A DNA stretch of 38,455 nucleotides from Phycisphaerae bacterium (GTDB lineage: Bacteria > Planctomycetota > Phycisphaerae > UBA1845 > PWPN01): contig JAAXZI010000219.1 in NCBI GenBank assembly GCA_012719955.1, positions 1-38,455 of the forward strand, read 5' to 3'. Below the pieces are notes generated by a model, which worked only from the letters and a program-made list of their open reading frames with translations, made no database searches and had not been told where the DNA came from. Positions 15,143 to 26,945 of this stretch are shown piece after piece. Within the stretch, counting starts at the first letter, position 1. The number at the start of each line of letters is the position of its first letter. A program made the position numbers and the translations under genes.

Positions 15143-17836
15143 TTACTCTGCGGGGCGACGGGCGGCCATCCATGTCCCCCCGCTCGCACCTGCCGGATAC
15201 ATGCGTTTGAGCCGGCGCAGGGCCTCTGCCGGAACCACGGTCCCTGATAACACCGCCCCGTAAAGATCGAGCAGCGATTTCGCCTCTTCAGCGGACTCAC
15301 GGAGCAACTCCAACCGCAGGCAGCCGGGGCGTAATTCGAGAGTCTTCGACCACAACCCCAGCGCGGTCTGCGCGGTCGCGTTGAAGATTGTCGTTCGGCC
15401 GGCCGTGTCGATCAGCAACGGGTGCGACTGGCCGTTGCGGTCGCGGAGACGAACGTCGCCTGGTTCGAAACGCTGACCGCACCGGCCACAATCTTCTCCA
15501 CTGCCTAGCTCCGCGGAAATCAGGCAATGGGCGGTGTGGAACAACGGCACATGCCCATGCACGATCAGTTCCAGGGCCACACCCGGCGCTCGCGCTCGCA
15601 GGGCAGCAAGCTGCGCGATATCCAGATCGTATGCAGGCGTGATCCGTGCGAAGCCCGCCTCGGCCAGCAGGCCGGCGGCAAGCTCGTTGGCTACGTTCAG
15701 TGAATGATCGGCGACTAGGGCAATACCCGGCGCATGCTTGCGCAGGTACTCCAGGGCGGCAAGGCTGCGAACGAGCACCACGTCCGGCGATGCCGCGACA
15801 ATCCGATCCAGGAAGCGTTCCTCGCCCGGCATGGTAATCTGCGGAGTGGCCAATCCGGCAAGGCAACCCGCCTCGCGAATGGCGCGCACCGATTCTGCCA
15901 AGCCGGCCAAAGTCGCATCGACGTAGACCAGCCCCAGGGGAGCAGGCATCCAGCCCGCCTTCAGTGTGGCACCGGCGTTTCGCCGAAGCGTCGGAGGGAC
16001 GGACGTCTCGCCCGCCTTCTCGCCAAGCCAGTCAACGACTCCGCGGAGCTGCTCCGCCGTGCGTACCAGGACCGACCAGGCAGGCCGCTCGGTTGGAACG
16101 CCAGGAACTCTTGAAAGCTCCGCCCGCATCTCCTCCAATGCCGCCGGACGAGTAACCGCGTGCCTTGCGGCTACATCGCGCGCCGCCATCAGCATCTCCA
16201 CCGCCCGGCGGCGCAGATCGTTCAAGAGGCTTTTAGGAGCCATCACGGGCACGCACTCAACGGCCGTCCCTTCCGGACCGATCAACTCCACCCCGGCCAG
16301 TTCAAATGGTGTGTCGCCCAGTCGGCCCATTTGCTCGCGCAGCAAATCCACCGTCAAAGGGTGTCGAGTGGCCTGCTCCAGCAGCTTGGGAGACTCGACC
16401 GACGCCTGGAGTGGTCGCGATTCCCTCGCTTGCGTTTCGGGCTCAAATTGCGGCTCAAATCGTGGGTCAAATTGCGGTTCGAATTGTGGATCAAATTGTA
16501 AACTTAAGCGCAGAGGCTGACCTATGGCCGCTTCGACTCGCGCGTAGAGCAGAACCCGGCGAACCACGTCCTCTTTGCGAGCGCTGCGTTCCAACCGCCG
16601 GCGCAACGCGGGGTCGTCGGTCTTCCAGACACGGCTGCCGACCGCCACCGCCCGGATATCAACGTCCTCCCGGCCGAACATGATCTCGACTCGCCGTGGT
16701 CGGCCGGATCGCGGGCGGATCTCATAGACCCTGCCGCCCTGCTCTTTCCGCTCCGGCCGGCCTTCATCAAAGACCACGCCGTCGCCTGGTGAGAGTGGGC
16801 ACTCGTGCGATTCCTCTTCGCTTAGCCGCACGACGATCCCGCGAGCCGTCCGGCCATCCACGTGCCCCACCAACAGTCCCCGGCTGCGCGGAAACCGTCC
16901 ATCCACCAGCCTGCCGGGATGCCGGCCTTCGAGAAAACCCGTGGTGAAGCCGCGCGAGAAGCTCAGGGTCAGCTCCAGTTCCTGCTCGCGCGTGAGCTTC
17001 GCCGGCTCGCCGCGGAGCGCTTTATCGAGCACCTCGCGGTAAACCCGGGTCGCAGAGGCCACATACGCCGGCCCTTTGAGTCGGCCCTCGATCTTCAGGC
17101 CGGCCACCCCCAGTGCGACCAGCCGGTCGAGCAGATCGGCGGCCGCCAGGTCGCGCGGACTCAGCAGGTACCGGCGTTCACCCAGATCGCGAACCTGATC
17201 ATCGACGACCAGCTCATAGGGCAGCCGGCACGCCTGGGCGCACAGCCCCCGATTCGCGCTGCGCCCCCAGAACGTCTCGCTCGCCAGGCACTGCCCGCTG
17301 AACGAAATGCAGATGGCCCCGTGAACAAACACTTCCAGCTCAACGTCCGTGGTCCGGGCGACGGCCTCGATTTGCTCCAGCGACATCTCGCGGGCCAGGA
17401 TTACCCGGCTGACGCCCAGCCTCTTTAAGAAGGCAATTCCCTCGGCATGCGTCTGGGTAGCCTGGGTCGAAGCGTGGATGGGCAGCGTGGGGCACATGGC
17501 GCGGATGAGCCGCACCAGCCCCAGATCTTGAACGATGACCGCATCAGCCCCGGCTTCCGCGATGCCGGCGATGTACTGCTGAGCACGTTCGAGTTCGCTG
17601 GAGAAAATCAGCGTATTGAAGGTCACATACGCCTTCACGTTGCGATGATGCAGCCACCGGACCAGCTCCGGCAGAGCGGCCAGCGTGAAATTCGCCGCCC
17701 GCCGCCGGGCGTTGAAGTCGTCCAGCCCGAAATAGACCGCGTCCGCTCCGTTGGCCACCGCCGCGCGCAGCGCTTGCTCGTCTCCGGCGGGCGCCAGAAG
17801 CTCAGGTGGACCAACGTGTTGTGAACGCAAGGCCAT
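15143..17836 (-). CDS. U32-family peptidase-like protein (RlhA/DUF3656 type)
   Basis: The roughly 897-residue product carries the U32 N-terminal domain ('PELLAPAGDEQALRAAVANGADAVYFGL') and the full signature 'EVFVHGAICISFSGQC' (residues about 168-183), with further cysteines near 199 and 203. In characterised U32 proteins these bind an iron-sulfur cluster. E. coli RlhA, which hydroxylates 23S rRNA C2501, has this long architecture with a C-terminal domain. A second Cys group ('HTAHCLISAE', 'CGRCG') lies near the C-terminus. Two inserted segments are odd: five QF(D/E)P repeats at 447-466, and a 607-632 stretch encoded by palindrome-like DNA. ATG 17836 is chosen because homology begins at once; a GTG at 17884, closer to the upstream gene, is possible. 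It follows the TIM-barrel gene on the same strand. Confidence 0.85.
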   Translation of the reverse strand: MALRSQHVGPPELLAPAGDEQALRAAVANGADAVYFGLDDFNARRRAANFTLAALPELVRWLHHRNVKAYVTFNTLIFSSELERAQQYIAGIAEAGADAVIVQDLGLVRLIRAMCPTLPIHASTQATQTHAEGIAFLKRLGVSRVILAREMSLEQIEAVARTTDVELEVFVHGAICISFSGQCLASETFWGRSANRGLCAQACRLPYELVVDDQVRDLGERRYLLSPRDLAAADLLDRLVALGVAGLKIEGRLKGPAYVASATRVYREVLDKALRGEPAKLTREQELELTLSFSRGFTTGFLEGRHPGRLVDGRFPRSRGLLVGHVDGRTARGIVVRLSEEESHECPLSPGDGVVFDEGRPERKEQGGRVYEIRPRSGRPRRVEIMFGREDVDIRAVAVGSRVWKTDDPALRRRLERSARKEDVVRRVLLYARVEAAIGQPLRLSLQFDPQFEPQFDPRFEPQFEPETQARESRPLQASVESPKLLEQATRHPLTVDLLREQMGRLGDTPFELAGVELIGPEGTAVECVPVMAPKSLLNDLRRRAVEMLMAARDVAARHAVTRPAALEEMRAELSRVPGVPTERPAWSVLVRTAEQLRGVVDWLGEKAGETSVPPTLRRNAGATLKAGWMPAPLGLVYVDATLAGLAESVRAIREAGCLAGLATPQITMPGEERFLDRIVAASPDVVLVRSLAALEYLRKHAPGIALVADHSLNVANELAAGLLAEAGFARITPAYDLDIAQLAALRARAPGVALELIVHGHVPLFHTAHCLISAELGSGEDCGRCGQRFEPGDVRLRDRNGQSHPLLIDTAGRTTIFNATAQTALGLWSKTLELRPGCLRLELLRESAEEAKSLLDLYGAVLSGTVVPAEALRRLKRMYPAGASGGTWMAARRPAE
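16441..16500 (-). repeat. Five 12-bp in-frame repeats inside the U32 gene
   Basis: Exactly 60 bases consist of five 12-bp units such as GCTCAAATTGCG, GGTCAAATTGCG and GATCAAATTGTA. On the coding strand they encode five four-residue units, QFDP, QFEP, QFDP, RFEP and QFEP. They are AT-richer than the surrounding gene and lie in a linker between domains, so expansion and contraction without frameshift is likely. Confidence 0.9.
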
Positions 17837-17891
17837 CGGCAGTGATTGTAGTGCCGTTCGTAGTCCTTCGGTTCCGCGGGGCACTCAGCGG

Positions 17892-18902
17892 TCACTCGGC
17901 CTTCGGCAGCTTCGCAATAATCTCCTTGAGGAGCTTTGCATCATCCGCGATGACCTTCTTCTTGCCCGCGGCGTCGAAGTGCGGCAGGCTGTCGTCCTCG
18001 ATGCACACGTCGCCCACGTAGCCTGCCCTGGCGTATATGGCCAGGATCTTCGCAAAATCGATGTCGCCCGTCCGGACCGGTTCGGCGTATTTGCCGTACT
18101 CCCAGCCGGGACTTCGCTGAACCTGCCGTTTGTCCTCGGGATATTTGATGCTCTTGACGTGGACGCTGCGCACATAGGGGGCGAACTGCTGCGTGAGGGC
18201 GTAGAGCTTATCCAACGGATGGCCGAACCAGTACATGTTGCAGACGTCGTGCAGCAAGCCCACGCGATCCGGTTTGCTCTCGCGGAGCACCGGCTCCAGC
18301 ACCTCCGGGCGGTTCCAGTAGTGGCCGAGATTCTCGATGGTAATCTGGATGCCGGTCCGGGCCGCAATCGCGTCCAGCTTGCGGACAAAGGCCCGGCCGC
18401 GGGCGATGAATTCATCATCCTCGATGCGTTCGCCCTTGGGGCCGGTAATGGCGATGGGCAGCATAAGCATCCGGCAGCCGACCTCGGGGGCCGCCGCGGC
18501 CGCGCGCGAGACCCATTCCAGGGCCTGGTCTTCATCCTCCGGCCGGGCCAGTTTGATGCCCATCGCGAAGCAGCCGATGGACATGCCCTCGTCCTTGAGT
18601 TTGCGGTTCAGCTTTTTCCGGGCCTCAGGGGTATCGATCCGGTACGCGGGAGCGTCTTTGCCATCGGTGCCCTTTTCGAACAGGTGCGGGCAGGTGAGGT
18701 TCTGGTCGAGTACGACCTCCAGGCGGGAGATGCCGACCGATTTGGCCGCCGACCAGATATCATCAGCGCCGATGCCGCGCAGGTAGGGATCGCGGATGGT
18801 CACCGCCCATTCGCGCTGCATGTCCGCCCGGTCGGTGAGAGGTTCAGCAAGGCTCGTAGAGGCAATTCCCAGAAACACCCAACCGATCAACACGTTTCGC
18901 AT
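17892..18902 (-). CDS. Secreted sugar phosphate isomerase/epimerase-like TIM barrel
   Basis: The 336-residue product starts with a cleavable signal peptide ('MRNVLIGWVFLGIASTSLA' then EP). It continues as an AP-endonuclease-2/xylose-isomerase-like TIM barrel. Likely metal ligands occur in family positions: Glu in 'ITIENLGH', Asp/His in 'GLLHDVCNMYWFGH', His in 'VHVKSIKYP', and Glu in 'VCIEDDSLPHFD'. The ATG at 18902 has GAGGAG a few bases upstream and gives the signal peptide at the exact N-terminus; the frame extends upstream without support. Many planctomycete members of this family are exported and have no known substrate. The U32 gene starts 55 bases after its stop codon. Confidence 0.85.
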   Translation of the reverse strand: MRNVLIGWVFLGIASTSLAEPLTDRADMQREWAVTIRDPYLRGIGADDIWSAAKSVGISRLEVVLDQNLTCPHLFEKGTDGKDAPAYRIDTPEARKKLNRKLKDEGMSIGCFAMGIKLARPEDEDQALEWVSRAAAAAPEVGCRMLMLPIAITGPKGERIEDDEFIARGRAFVRKLDAIAARTGIQITIENLGHYWNRPEVLEPVLRESKPDRVGLLHDVCNMYWFGHPLDKLYALTQQFAPYVRSVHVKSIKYPEDKRQVQRSPGWEYGKYAEPVRTGDIDFAKILAIYARAGYVGDVCIEDDSLPHFDAAGKKKVIADDAKLLKEIIAKLPKAE

Positions 18903-18948
18903 GTCATCTCCTCGCAATTGCTGCTGGCCAGGATCCGTTATGGCCCTC

Positions 18949-18977
18949 AGTATACCGGGCCGACAGGGGCTCGTCAC
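18949..18977 (-). promoter_or_regulatory. Putative promoter of the TIM-barrel gene
   Basis: On the minus strand GTGACG (18977-18972) and TATACT (18954-18949) are 17 bases apart, matching four and five positions of the sigma-70 consensus. The -10 lies about 47 bases upstream of the ATG at 18902. Confidence 0.5.
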
Positions 18978-19171
18978 AGCGGGTATGGGGCCTGTCTCCG
19001 GCTGGCCGGGGGCAGGTCCGGGCTGGGGACAAATACTCTGGAAAGGGCCCTTGCGGCGAGAAAGAGAGTCGGCCGGCCCTACTCGGCCTTGCACCCGGCC
19101 GTCCGGTGCCCTATCCTGAAGGAGTAGTCGTCCGGCCGCACGTGCGGGATGCGGCCGGAATGAGACTTTCT

Positions 19172-19245
19172 GGGCGACTAGCTCAATTGGATAGAGCGCT
19201 GCCCTTACAAGGCAGAGGTTTCCGGTTCGAGCCCGGAGCCGCCCA
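19172..19245 (+). tRNA. tRNA-Val (anticodon TAC)
   Basis: A complete cloverleaf can be drawn. The acceptor arm is GGGCGAC/GCCGCCC, the D arm GCTC...GAGC, and the anticodon arm CTGCC-CTTACAA-GGCAG, giving anticodon TAC (codon GTA, valine). The T arm is TCCGG-TTCGAGC-CCGGA and the discriminator is A. CCA is not encoded. The sixth acceptor pair is A-C, a single mismatch; all other stems pair well. It stands alone in the gap between the TIM-barrel and FG-GAP genes. Confidence 0.93.
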
Positions 19246-19280
19246 TTTCACCTGGTATTGCAGCAGCCATTGGACACGAT

Positions 19281-19301
19281 CGGCCGGGGGATTTCCGGCC
19301 G
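19281..19301 (+). terminator. Possible hairpin terminator downstream of tRNA-Val
   Basis: CGGCCGG (19281-19287) and CCGGCCG (19295-19301) form a 7-bp stem around GGGATTT, 36 bases after the tRNA. The downstream T-run is weak and delayed (CCTGTTT), so the call is tentative. Confidence 0.35.
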
Positions 19302-19455
19302 GATCGCCTGTTTCCCCCCAAAAGAAGTACCAGGAGCCGCCCGCGAGAGCATGGCCCCTGGCAGAGTGTATGGTGCGCAGTGCGACGCCTGCGTGCTTGA
19401 TGGGAGGCGGCCGACGTACCCGCCAGCCGTTCAGAGCGCCGGTTCGCAGACCGGT

Positions 19456-20691
19456 TTACCCTTTGTTGATCAGCACATAGGTGCCGGTCTTGCCGGCCAC
19501 AGCGATATCGAGCCGATTGTCGCCATTCAGGTCCACAATCAGGATCTGCATGCCACTGCTCACGCCGTCGTCCCAACTGATCACGTCGCGCTCGAACTTT
19601 TTCGCCTTCGGATCCCACTCGTACCGCATCAGGCACACGGGGTCATGGGCGCCGGGGTCGCCGTCGCCGTGAGCACGGTAGCGCTTGCCGGTGATGATCT
19701 CCATGTTGCCATCGCCGTCCAGGTCCGCCCAGGCCAGGTAATGCACCTGCGAGAAGACGTCGTCGATCAGGTGCTGCTTGAAGCGGATGACACCGTCTTC
19801 GCTCTTGACCTGCTCCTGCCACAGAAGGCCGTAGTCATGAGCCCGGCCATGGATCACGTCGGTGAGGCCATCCCCGTTGACGTCCAGGACCAGCATGGGC
19901 ACGCTTTCATGGCCGCCCAGCGACTTCTCGAACTTGTGGAAGGTCCACTCCTTGCTCCAGGGATCCTGGGCCGGGCCTTCGTACCAGCCATCGGAGAGCA
20001 CCACGTCTTTCCGGCCATCGCCATTAAGATCGCCGATGCCCATGCCGTGGCCGTTGGGCCCCTTTTTGTTCAGGAAGAAATCAGTGAACCGGGGCGGCGC
20101 GCCGTCCTTGCCGGGGGTGATGCGCACCACCAGCACCGGATGATTGGCCTCCCAGCGATCGGGGATCAGTTCGGGAATACCGTCGCCGTCAAGGTCCTCG
20201 AAGAGCATGGCTTCGTTGGCGGTCTGGCCGGTGGTGACCACGCCCTCTTTCCACTTGCGACCCGCGGCCAGGCCCTCCTTGCCCGGGTTCTCATACCACC
20301 AGACCTTGTCGTTAAACCAGGAACCACTGATAAGATCGGGGTAGCCGTCGCCGTTGAGGTCGTAGAGGTACTCGCCATTGTTGCCCATGAACTCCTTGTT
20401 GGGTTCGGACACGTCGCGCAACGGATGCTGCTTCCAATCCGGCCCCTCGAACCAGTAGGGCCCGGCGGTCAGATCCAGCTTGCCGTCCTGGTTCACGTCG
20501 GCAACGGCGATGGCCTCGTTCTTGTTTTTGATCAGCAGGTGCTTTTCAAAGCGGATCTGTCCGGTTTTGGGCAATGTGATCCTGGGCTTGGCGGCCGGCT
20601 TTTCCGGTTCAGCGGCCCAGGACGATGAAACCAACCCAATCCAGACAGCACAAGCCAGAGAGACTACAACACGAGTCATTTGAGCGTTCAC
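19456..20691 (-). CDS. Secreted FG-GAP/VCBS-repeat beta-propeller protein
   Basis: The 411-residue product has an N-terminal signal peptide ('VVVSLACAVWIGLVSSSWAAE') and seven calcium-binding D-x-[DN]-x-D-G-like loops: DVNQDGKLDL, DLNGDGYPDL, DLDGDGIPEL, DLNGDGRKDV, DVNGDGLTDV, DLDGDGNMEI and DLNGDNRLDI. Their even spacing fits a seven-bladed propeller of the FG-GAP/VCBS type. The GTG at 20691 is preferred as start because GGAG lies exactly 7 bases upstream; the ATG at 20679 is five codons into that frame. Such proteins are abundant in planctomycetes and presumably act outside the cytoplasm. No enzyme motif is visible. Confidence 0.87.
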   Translation of the reverse strand: MNAQMTRVVVSLACAVWIGLVSSSWAAEPEKPAAKPRITLPKTGQIRFEKHLLIKNKNEAIAVADVNQDGKLDLTAGPYWFEGPDWKQHPLRDVSEPNKEFMGNNGEYLYDLNGDGYPDLISGSWFNDKVWWYENPGKEGLAAGRKWKEGVVTTGQTANEAMLFEDLDGDGIPELIPDRWEANHPVLVVRITPGKDGAPPRFTDFFLNKKGPNGHGMGIGDLNGDGRKDVVLSDGWYEGPAQDPWSKEWTFHKFEKSLGGHESVPMLVLDVNGDGLTDVIHGRAHDYGLLWQEQVKSEDGVIRFKQHLIDDVFSQVHYLAWADLDGDGNMEIITGKRYRAHGDGDPGAHDPVCLMRYEWDPKAKKFERDVISWDDGVSSGMQILIVDLNGDNRLDIAVAGKTGTYVLINKG

Positions 20692-20896
20692 AGGGTTACT
20701 CCATCGGGGGTCCAAACTCCACGGGGACACACCGCCCCCCGGGGGAGGTTATCCGGCCACAAGGGATGGAAGTCAAGGGAGTGGCGGCAGAAGGCTCTCC
20801 CGGCCTTGCGGCCCATACGTCGTCATACCGGCCGGTCGTGGGGTCCGCGGACTTGACCTCGTGCCGTTGCCAGTACACCAGTTTCTCGGCGGATCA

Positions 20897-21004
20897 GGCG
20901 GGCAAGATGCCCGCCCTCCAGAGCAGCCGGCCGACGTTGTTGGAGGGCGGGCATCCTGCCCGCCTCATGAGCCCAAGTGCGAGACTCCCGGACCGGAAAG
21001 AGCA

Positions 21005-21007
<3 letters not shown>
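20897..21007. repeat. 24-bp inverted repeat plus 62-bp palindromic repeat, copy 2
   Basis: Two palindromes, GGCGGGCAAGATGCCCGCC (20897-20915) and GGCGGGCATCCTGCCCGCC (20946-20964), together form a larger inverted repeat. Its arms of 24 bases (20897-20920 and 20941-20964) differ at one position and flank a 20-base centre. From 20946 to 21007 the sequence is the second copy of the 62-bp element seen at 7817-7878, and its last three bases are the stop codon of the ABC exporter. The rest of the gap, 20692-20896, holds no supported gene. Confidence 0.85.
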
Positions 21008-23241
<2,234 letters not shown>

Positions 23242-23245
<4 letters not shown>

Positions 23246-26200
23246 CCGCGCGGGGACGACTGATCCGTCCGGTCCTCAACGCCCCCGGTCTCCGCCGGGC
23301 CGGGTGGGAGGCCTGGCACGCCATTCTGAACCACCTGCACGAGGATGGGCCTGTTCCCCAGCATACTGATCGTTCGTTGCGGGAACGGCATCTCGATCCC
23401 GTGCTTGCGGAACACATCGCGGATCTCGAAACGGACTGTAGTCAAGAACCGCCAACGGGTGCTCGGGTTGGCGAACCAGCAGACCAACGAGAATTTCAGG
23501 CCGTTATCACCAAAATCCAGGAACCAGACATCCGGCGGCGGGTCGGGCAGGACCAACGGGTTGCGCTGCGCGATCTCCAGCAGCAATCGGTGCACGAGGC
23601 GCTCGTCGGACTCGTAGCCGACGATCACCTCCACCTGGCCCCGGAGGCGTTTATCGGGCATCGTCCAGTTGACCACCTTGTTGGTAACAAACTCGGCGTT
23701 GGGGATATCCAGCTCGATATTGTCCCCCGTGCGGATCTTGGTCGAGCGGGTGCTGATGGCGGTCACTTCGCCAACCTGATCCTGAACCATGATCGTGTCG
23801 CCCACCTTGATCTGGCGTTCGAAGAGGATCAGCAGTCCGCTGATGAAGTTGACGAACAGCGGCTGAAGCCCCAGACCGAGACCTAAACCCAAGGTTCCCA
23901 GCAGGACCGCCAGGGCTCCCAGCCGGAGGTTCATCAGAACCAGGGCGGCATATCCGCCCATGGCCACAATCGCGTAATTCAAGATGGTCAAAACCGCGGC
24001 CTGTCCGCCACGGGTGAGATTGACAGCCTGGGGGAAGACCTTGGTCTGGAGGAACGCCCGTACCGTCCGGGAAACGATCACGGCGCCGGCGATGGCCGCC
24101 GCGGCCGCAAAAGGCCGCCAGAGCTGCACGGGGCCGCCGCCCAGCGTGCCCAGCGGGTAATTCAGGAGGAGCTTGATTTCAAAGGGACTGATGCCCCAGC
24201 CGTACAGGAGCACCATGACGCCCAGAACCACGACGGACAGGCTGCCCAACTGGAGGCCCACCAGCATCAGCGGGTGTGTTTTCTCGGGATCAAGTGCGAC
24301 CTCGGCGGAGTCGCCGGCGGCCAGGGCTTTGTCCAGTTGCTGTTTGCCTTCCTTGGAAGCCGAGTGCAGCAGCATCCAGAGCACGAGGGCCATCCAGATG
24401 ACACACACGGACCAGGCGACTCCCGTCAGTACGTAGAACGCCAGATCCTGGTAGCCACCCCCCGCCAGGGCGATCAAAACGACCACACTCGCGGACAGCA
24501 CGGGCAACGTCGTACGGAGCAGCGTCCGCCAGGAAGACCCGCCCGTCGCATCCGGCCGTCCGACAAAACTGTCCCGCCGGAGCACATAAAGGAAGCACAC
24601 CAGCAGCAGTGCCGTCAGGGCCACCGCCAGCAGGATGGAAGTCACTTCCGGAAGCAGCCCGGCCCGGCCGAAGAATACCGGCACGGGCAGCAACAGCAGG
24701 GCCAGGAGCACCAGCAGCCTTAACCAGCGCTGATGGTGGGCGGCGACGGCATCGGCACAGGGGATCAGCCGGGTAGCCGGCCGGCGAGAGGCGAAGTTGA
24801 TGTTGATCCAGGCCAGGGCGATGCGGGTCCCCGCCAGCCAGAAAACCACCGTCGCGATCAGTGCGAAGGCCTCCGTACCCCTGCCCAGGAAATACACGGC
24901 CAAGACCAGCAGCGTGAAGAGAGGCAGGATGACGGGCATCATCCGGCCGGCGGCGGCGGTGAGCTCGATTCTGAAGCGATCCCGCAGCGGCAGGCGGAAG
25001 TCGGCCGGGGGCTCTCCGGCACCGGCGAGCCATGCCCGCTCCTCGGTTCGGGCCTGCCTGAGCAGTCTGTGCCGGGACCCCAACCCCAGCGTCAGGGCGC
25101 CCAGGGTCAGGGCGAGGGCCATGATAGCCCGCCGGCTGGGAATGGCTTTGAACTCAGCCCAGGTTGACTGCCAGTAGCGCCGCCACGCCTCGCCGACCAA
25201 CCCCTCGCCCGAGGCGGCCTCGCGCAGTGTGGCGAACACCGCCTTCCAGTCGTGGTCGAAGAGGCCGGGGCCGCCGACGAACAGGCGCGCCCAGTACATG
25301 GTGCTGCGGTATCGGGAGAGGAGCTCCACATACTCATTGAGCTGGGCGATGGCTTTCGTCAGTCTTTCGGCGGTGGCTTGCTGCTCCGAGATGATCGCCT
25401 GGGTTTTCTGCGTGAGATCGGCCTGGATTTCACCGGTCAACCGGGCCTGGAGTTTGCGGGCCTCCACCAGGTCATCGCCCTCGAGGCGCTCGATCTGTTC
25501 GGCAAACTGGCGGGTCAGGGCATAGCTGCGGCTCACGAGAATGCTCTGGCGATCCATGGCCGTCCGCTGCTCGTCGAGGGTCTGGTCAAGCTTTTGCTGG
25601 TAGGACTTGAGTATATCCTTGTCCGCGGCGATGCGCGTTGTGATTCGCCGATACGCCCCGTTAATGACGCTGCCCGGGCGCCGCTCGATGGATTCCATGA
25701 AGCCCTGCCAGTAGGTGCGGCCGCGCATCAATCGCTGTTCGAGCTGCTCGGCCTCGGAGGGCGGGAACCGGTTGCGCGTGGGGTCATCGAGGCTCTGGAA
25801 GTAGTTCAGGCCCTCGGAGGCATGCAGCACGGTCTCCCAGAAGGTGGCCTTCCAGGGGGGCAGGCCCGGGTGGGCAAGCTGCTCGGCGGCATACTCGGCC
25901 GCGGTCTGTGAGCGGGCTTTCTCCAGGCGGTTTCGGTATTCGCGCAGGGACTTCACGTAACCGGCCAGGACCTCGATCTGGGCGGCGTTCTGTTCATTCT
26001 GCAGGGCCAGCGAGGCACGCAGGTCGGCGGAAGCGGCCGCCCGCAGAAGCTGGAGATTGTGGGCCCACTCCAGGGCGCGCTTCCGCTGGAAGAGCACTTC
26101 GCGCTGCGCGGGCGTTGCCGCCTCGTCCAGGCGGCCGGGCAGGGCCGCAACAAATTTCTTGAGTTCATCGAGCGAAGCGGCGGTGCTCGCCTCGGCGGCC

Positions 26201-26862
26201 TCCTTCGTCTGGGTGAGAGAGCCGCGTTGTTGCTCGATGGCGGTTTGTGCGGCGGTCAGATCCGCCAGCCGGCTGTCCAGTTGTCGATACTCGCGCTGGA
26301 CGGCGTCGATGTGCTCCTGGGTCGCGTTTCGGAGCGATTCTCCCTGGAGCTTCTCATAAAACTGTCGCCGCTCCTTCCAGTCCGCCAGCGTCTTACTGAG
26401 CCCTTCGATGACTTCGGCGCTTTTGAGCTCCTTGATTTTTTGCCGGGTCGCCTGCCACCGGACCAACTCGGAACGATAGAGAAGCAAGGCATCGTGGAGC
26501 CGCTGCGCCGGCGTGCGCGCGGCCTGATCGTCGGGTTGGCTGGCCGGGGCGGAGGCGGTCGGCACGCTCTGCGCCAACTCCGCCAGCCTGCTGTCAACCA
26601 GGGCCAGACGCTCCTGAATGCTCTCGTCATCAGTCGGAGGGGGGAGGATATTCAGGGACAGAGCCTCCCCGGTGGCATCCGTCGGAGATATCGACGGCTG
26701 GGAAGCGGGTGAGGTCGAGGTCGCCGGCAGGCTGGTGGCCTGCGTGGTCGCGGTTGTCGTGGTGGTCTGTCCGGGGGCCGTGGCCGGCAGTGCCCAGAGC
26801 CAGCACAGCGAAACCCAAAGGAAAAGCAGACCTCCGGCTGGGGTTTGGACTTTGGAATGCAT
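23242..26862 (-). CDS. Large MscS-type mechanosensitive channel with periplasmic coiled-coil domain
   Basis: The 1206-residue product resembles the large MscS subfamily (MscK/MscM type), which releases solutes when the membrane is stretched. It has a signal peptide (about 1-32), then a Thr/Ser/Pro/Ala low-complexity stretch. A long helical, charged periplasmic region follows (about 75-520), then many membrane segments (about 570-960). The C-terminal MscS core has the Gly/Ala-rich pore helix 'AVLLGTLGLGLGLGLQPLFVNFISGLLILFE' region. The beta domain follows: 'VGDTIMVQDQVGEVTAISTRSTKIRT', 'ELDIPNAEFVTNKVVNWT'. The stop codon overlaps the ATG of the ABC exporter. The ribosome binding site is weak (AGG two bases from ATG). 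A good promoter lies upstream. Confidence 0.87.
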
Positions 26863-26916
26863 TACCTGGCTTGTCTTTATGAAAACCCTATTGTCGTGTC
26901 CTTCACGCCGGGGCGG

Positions 26917-26945
26917 ATTGTACCCCTCCGGTCATCAAAGCTCAA
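26917..26945 (-). promoter_or_regulatory. Putative promoter of the MscS-ABC operon
   Basis: On the minus strand TTGAGC (26945-26940) and TACAAT (26922-26917) are 17 bases apart, a good sigma-70-like pair. The leader to the ATG at 26862 would be about 50 bases. It is the best candidate promoter for the coupled channel and exporter genes. Confidence 0.55.

Noticed and set aside
16441-16500. Possible CRISPR array because of regular repeats
   Set aside because: Units are only 12 bp with no spacers and are translated in frame as tetrapeptides.
19172-19245. Possible tRNA pseudogene because of the A-C acceptor mismatch
   Set aside because: All other stems and invariant bases are intact, and a single acceptor mismatch is tolerated in functional tRNAs.
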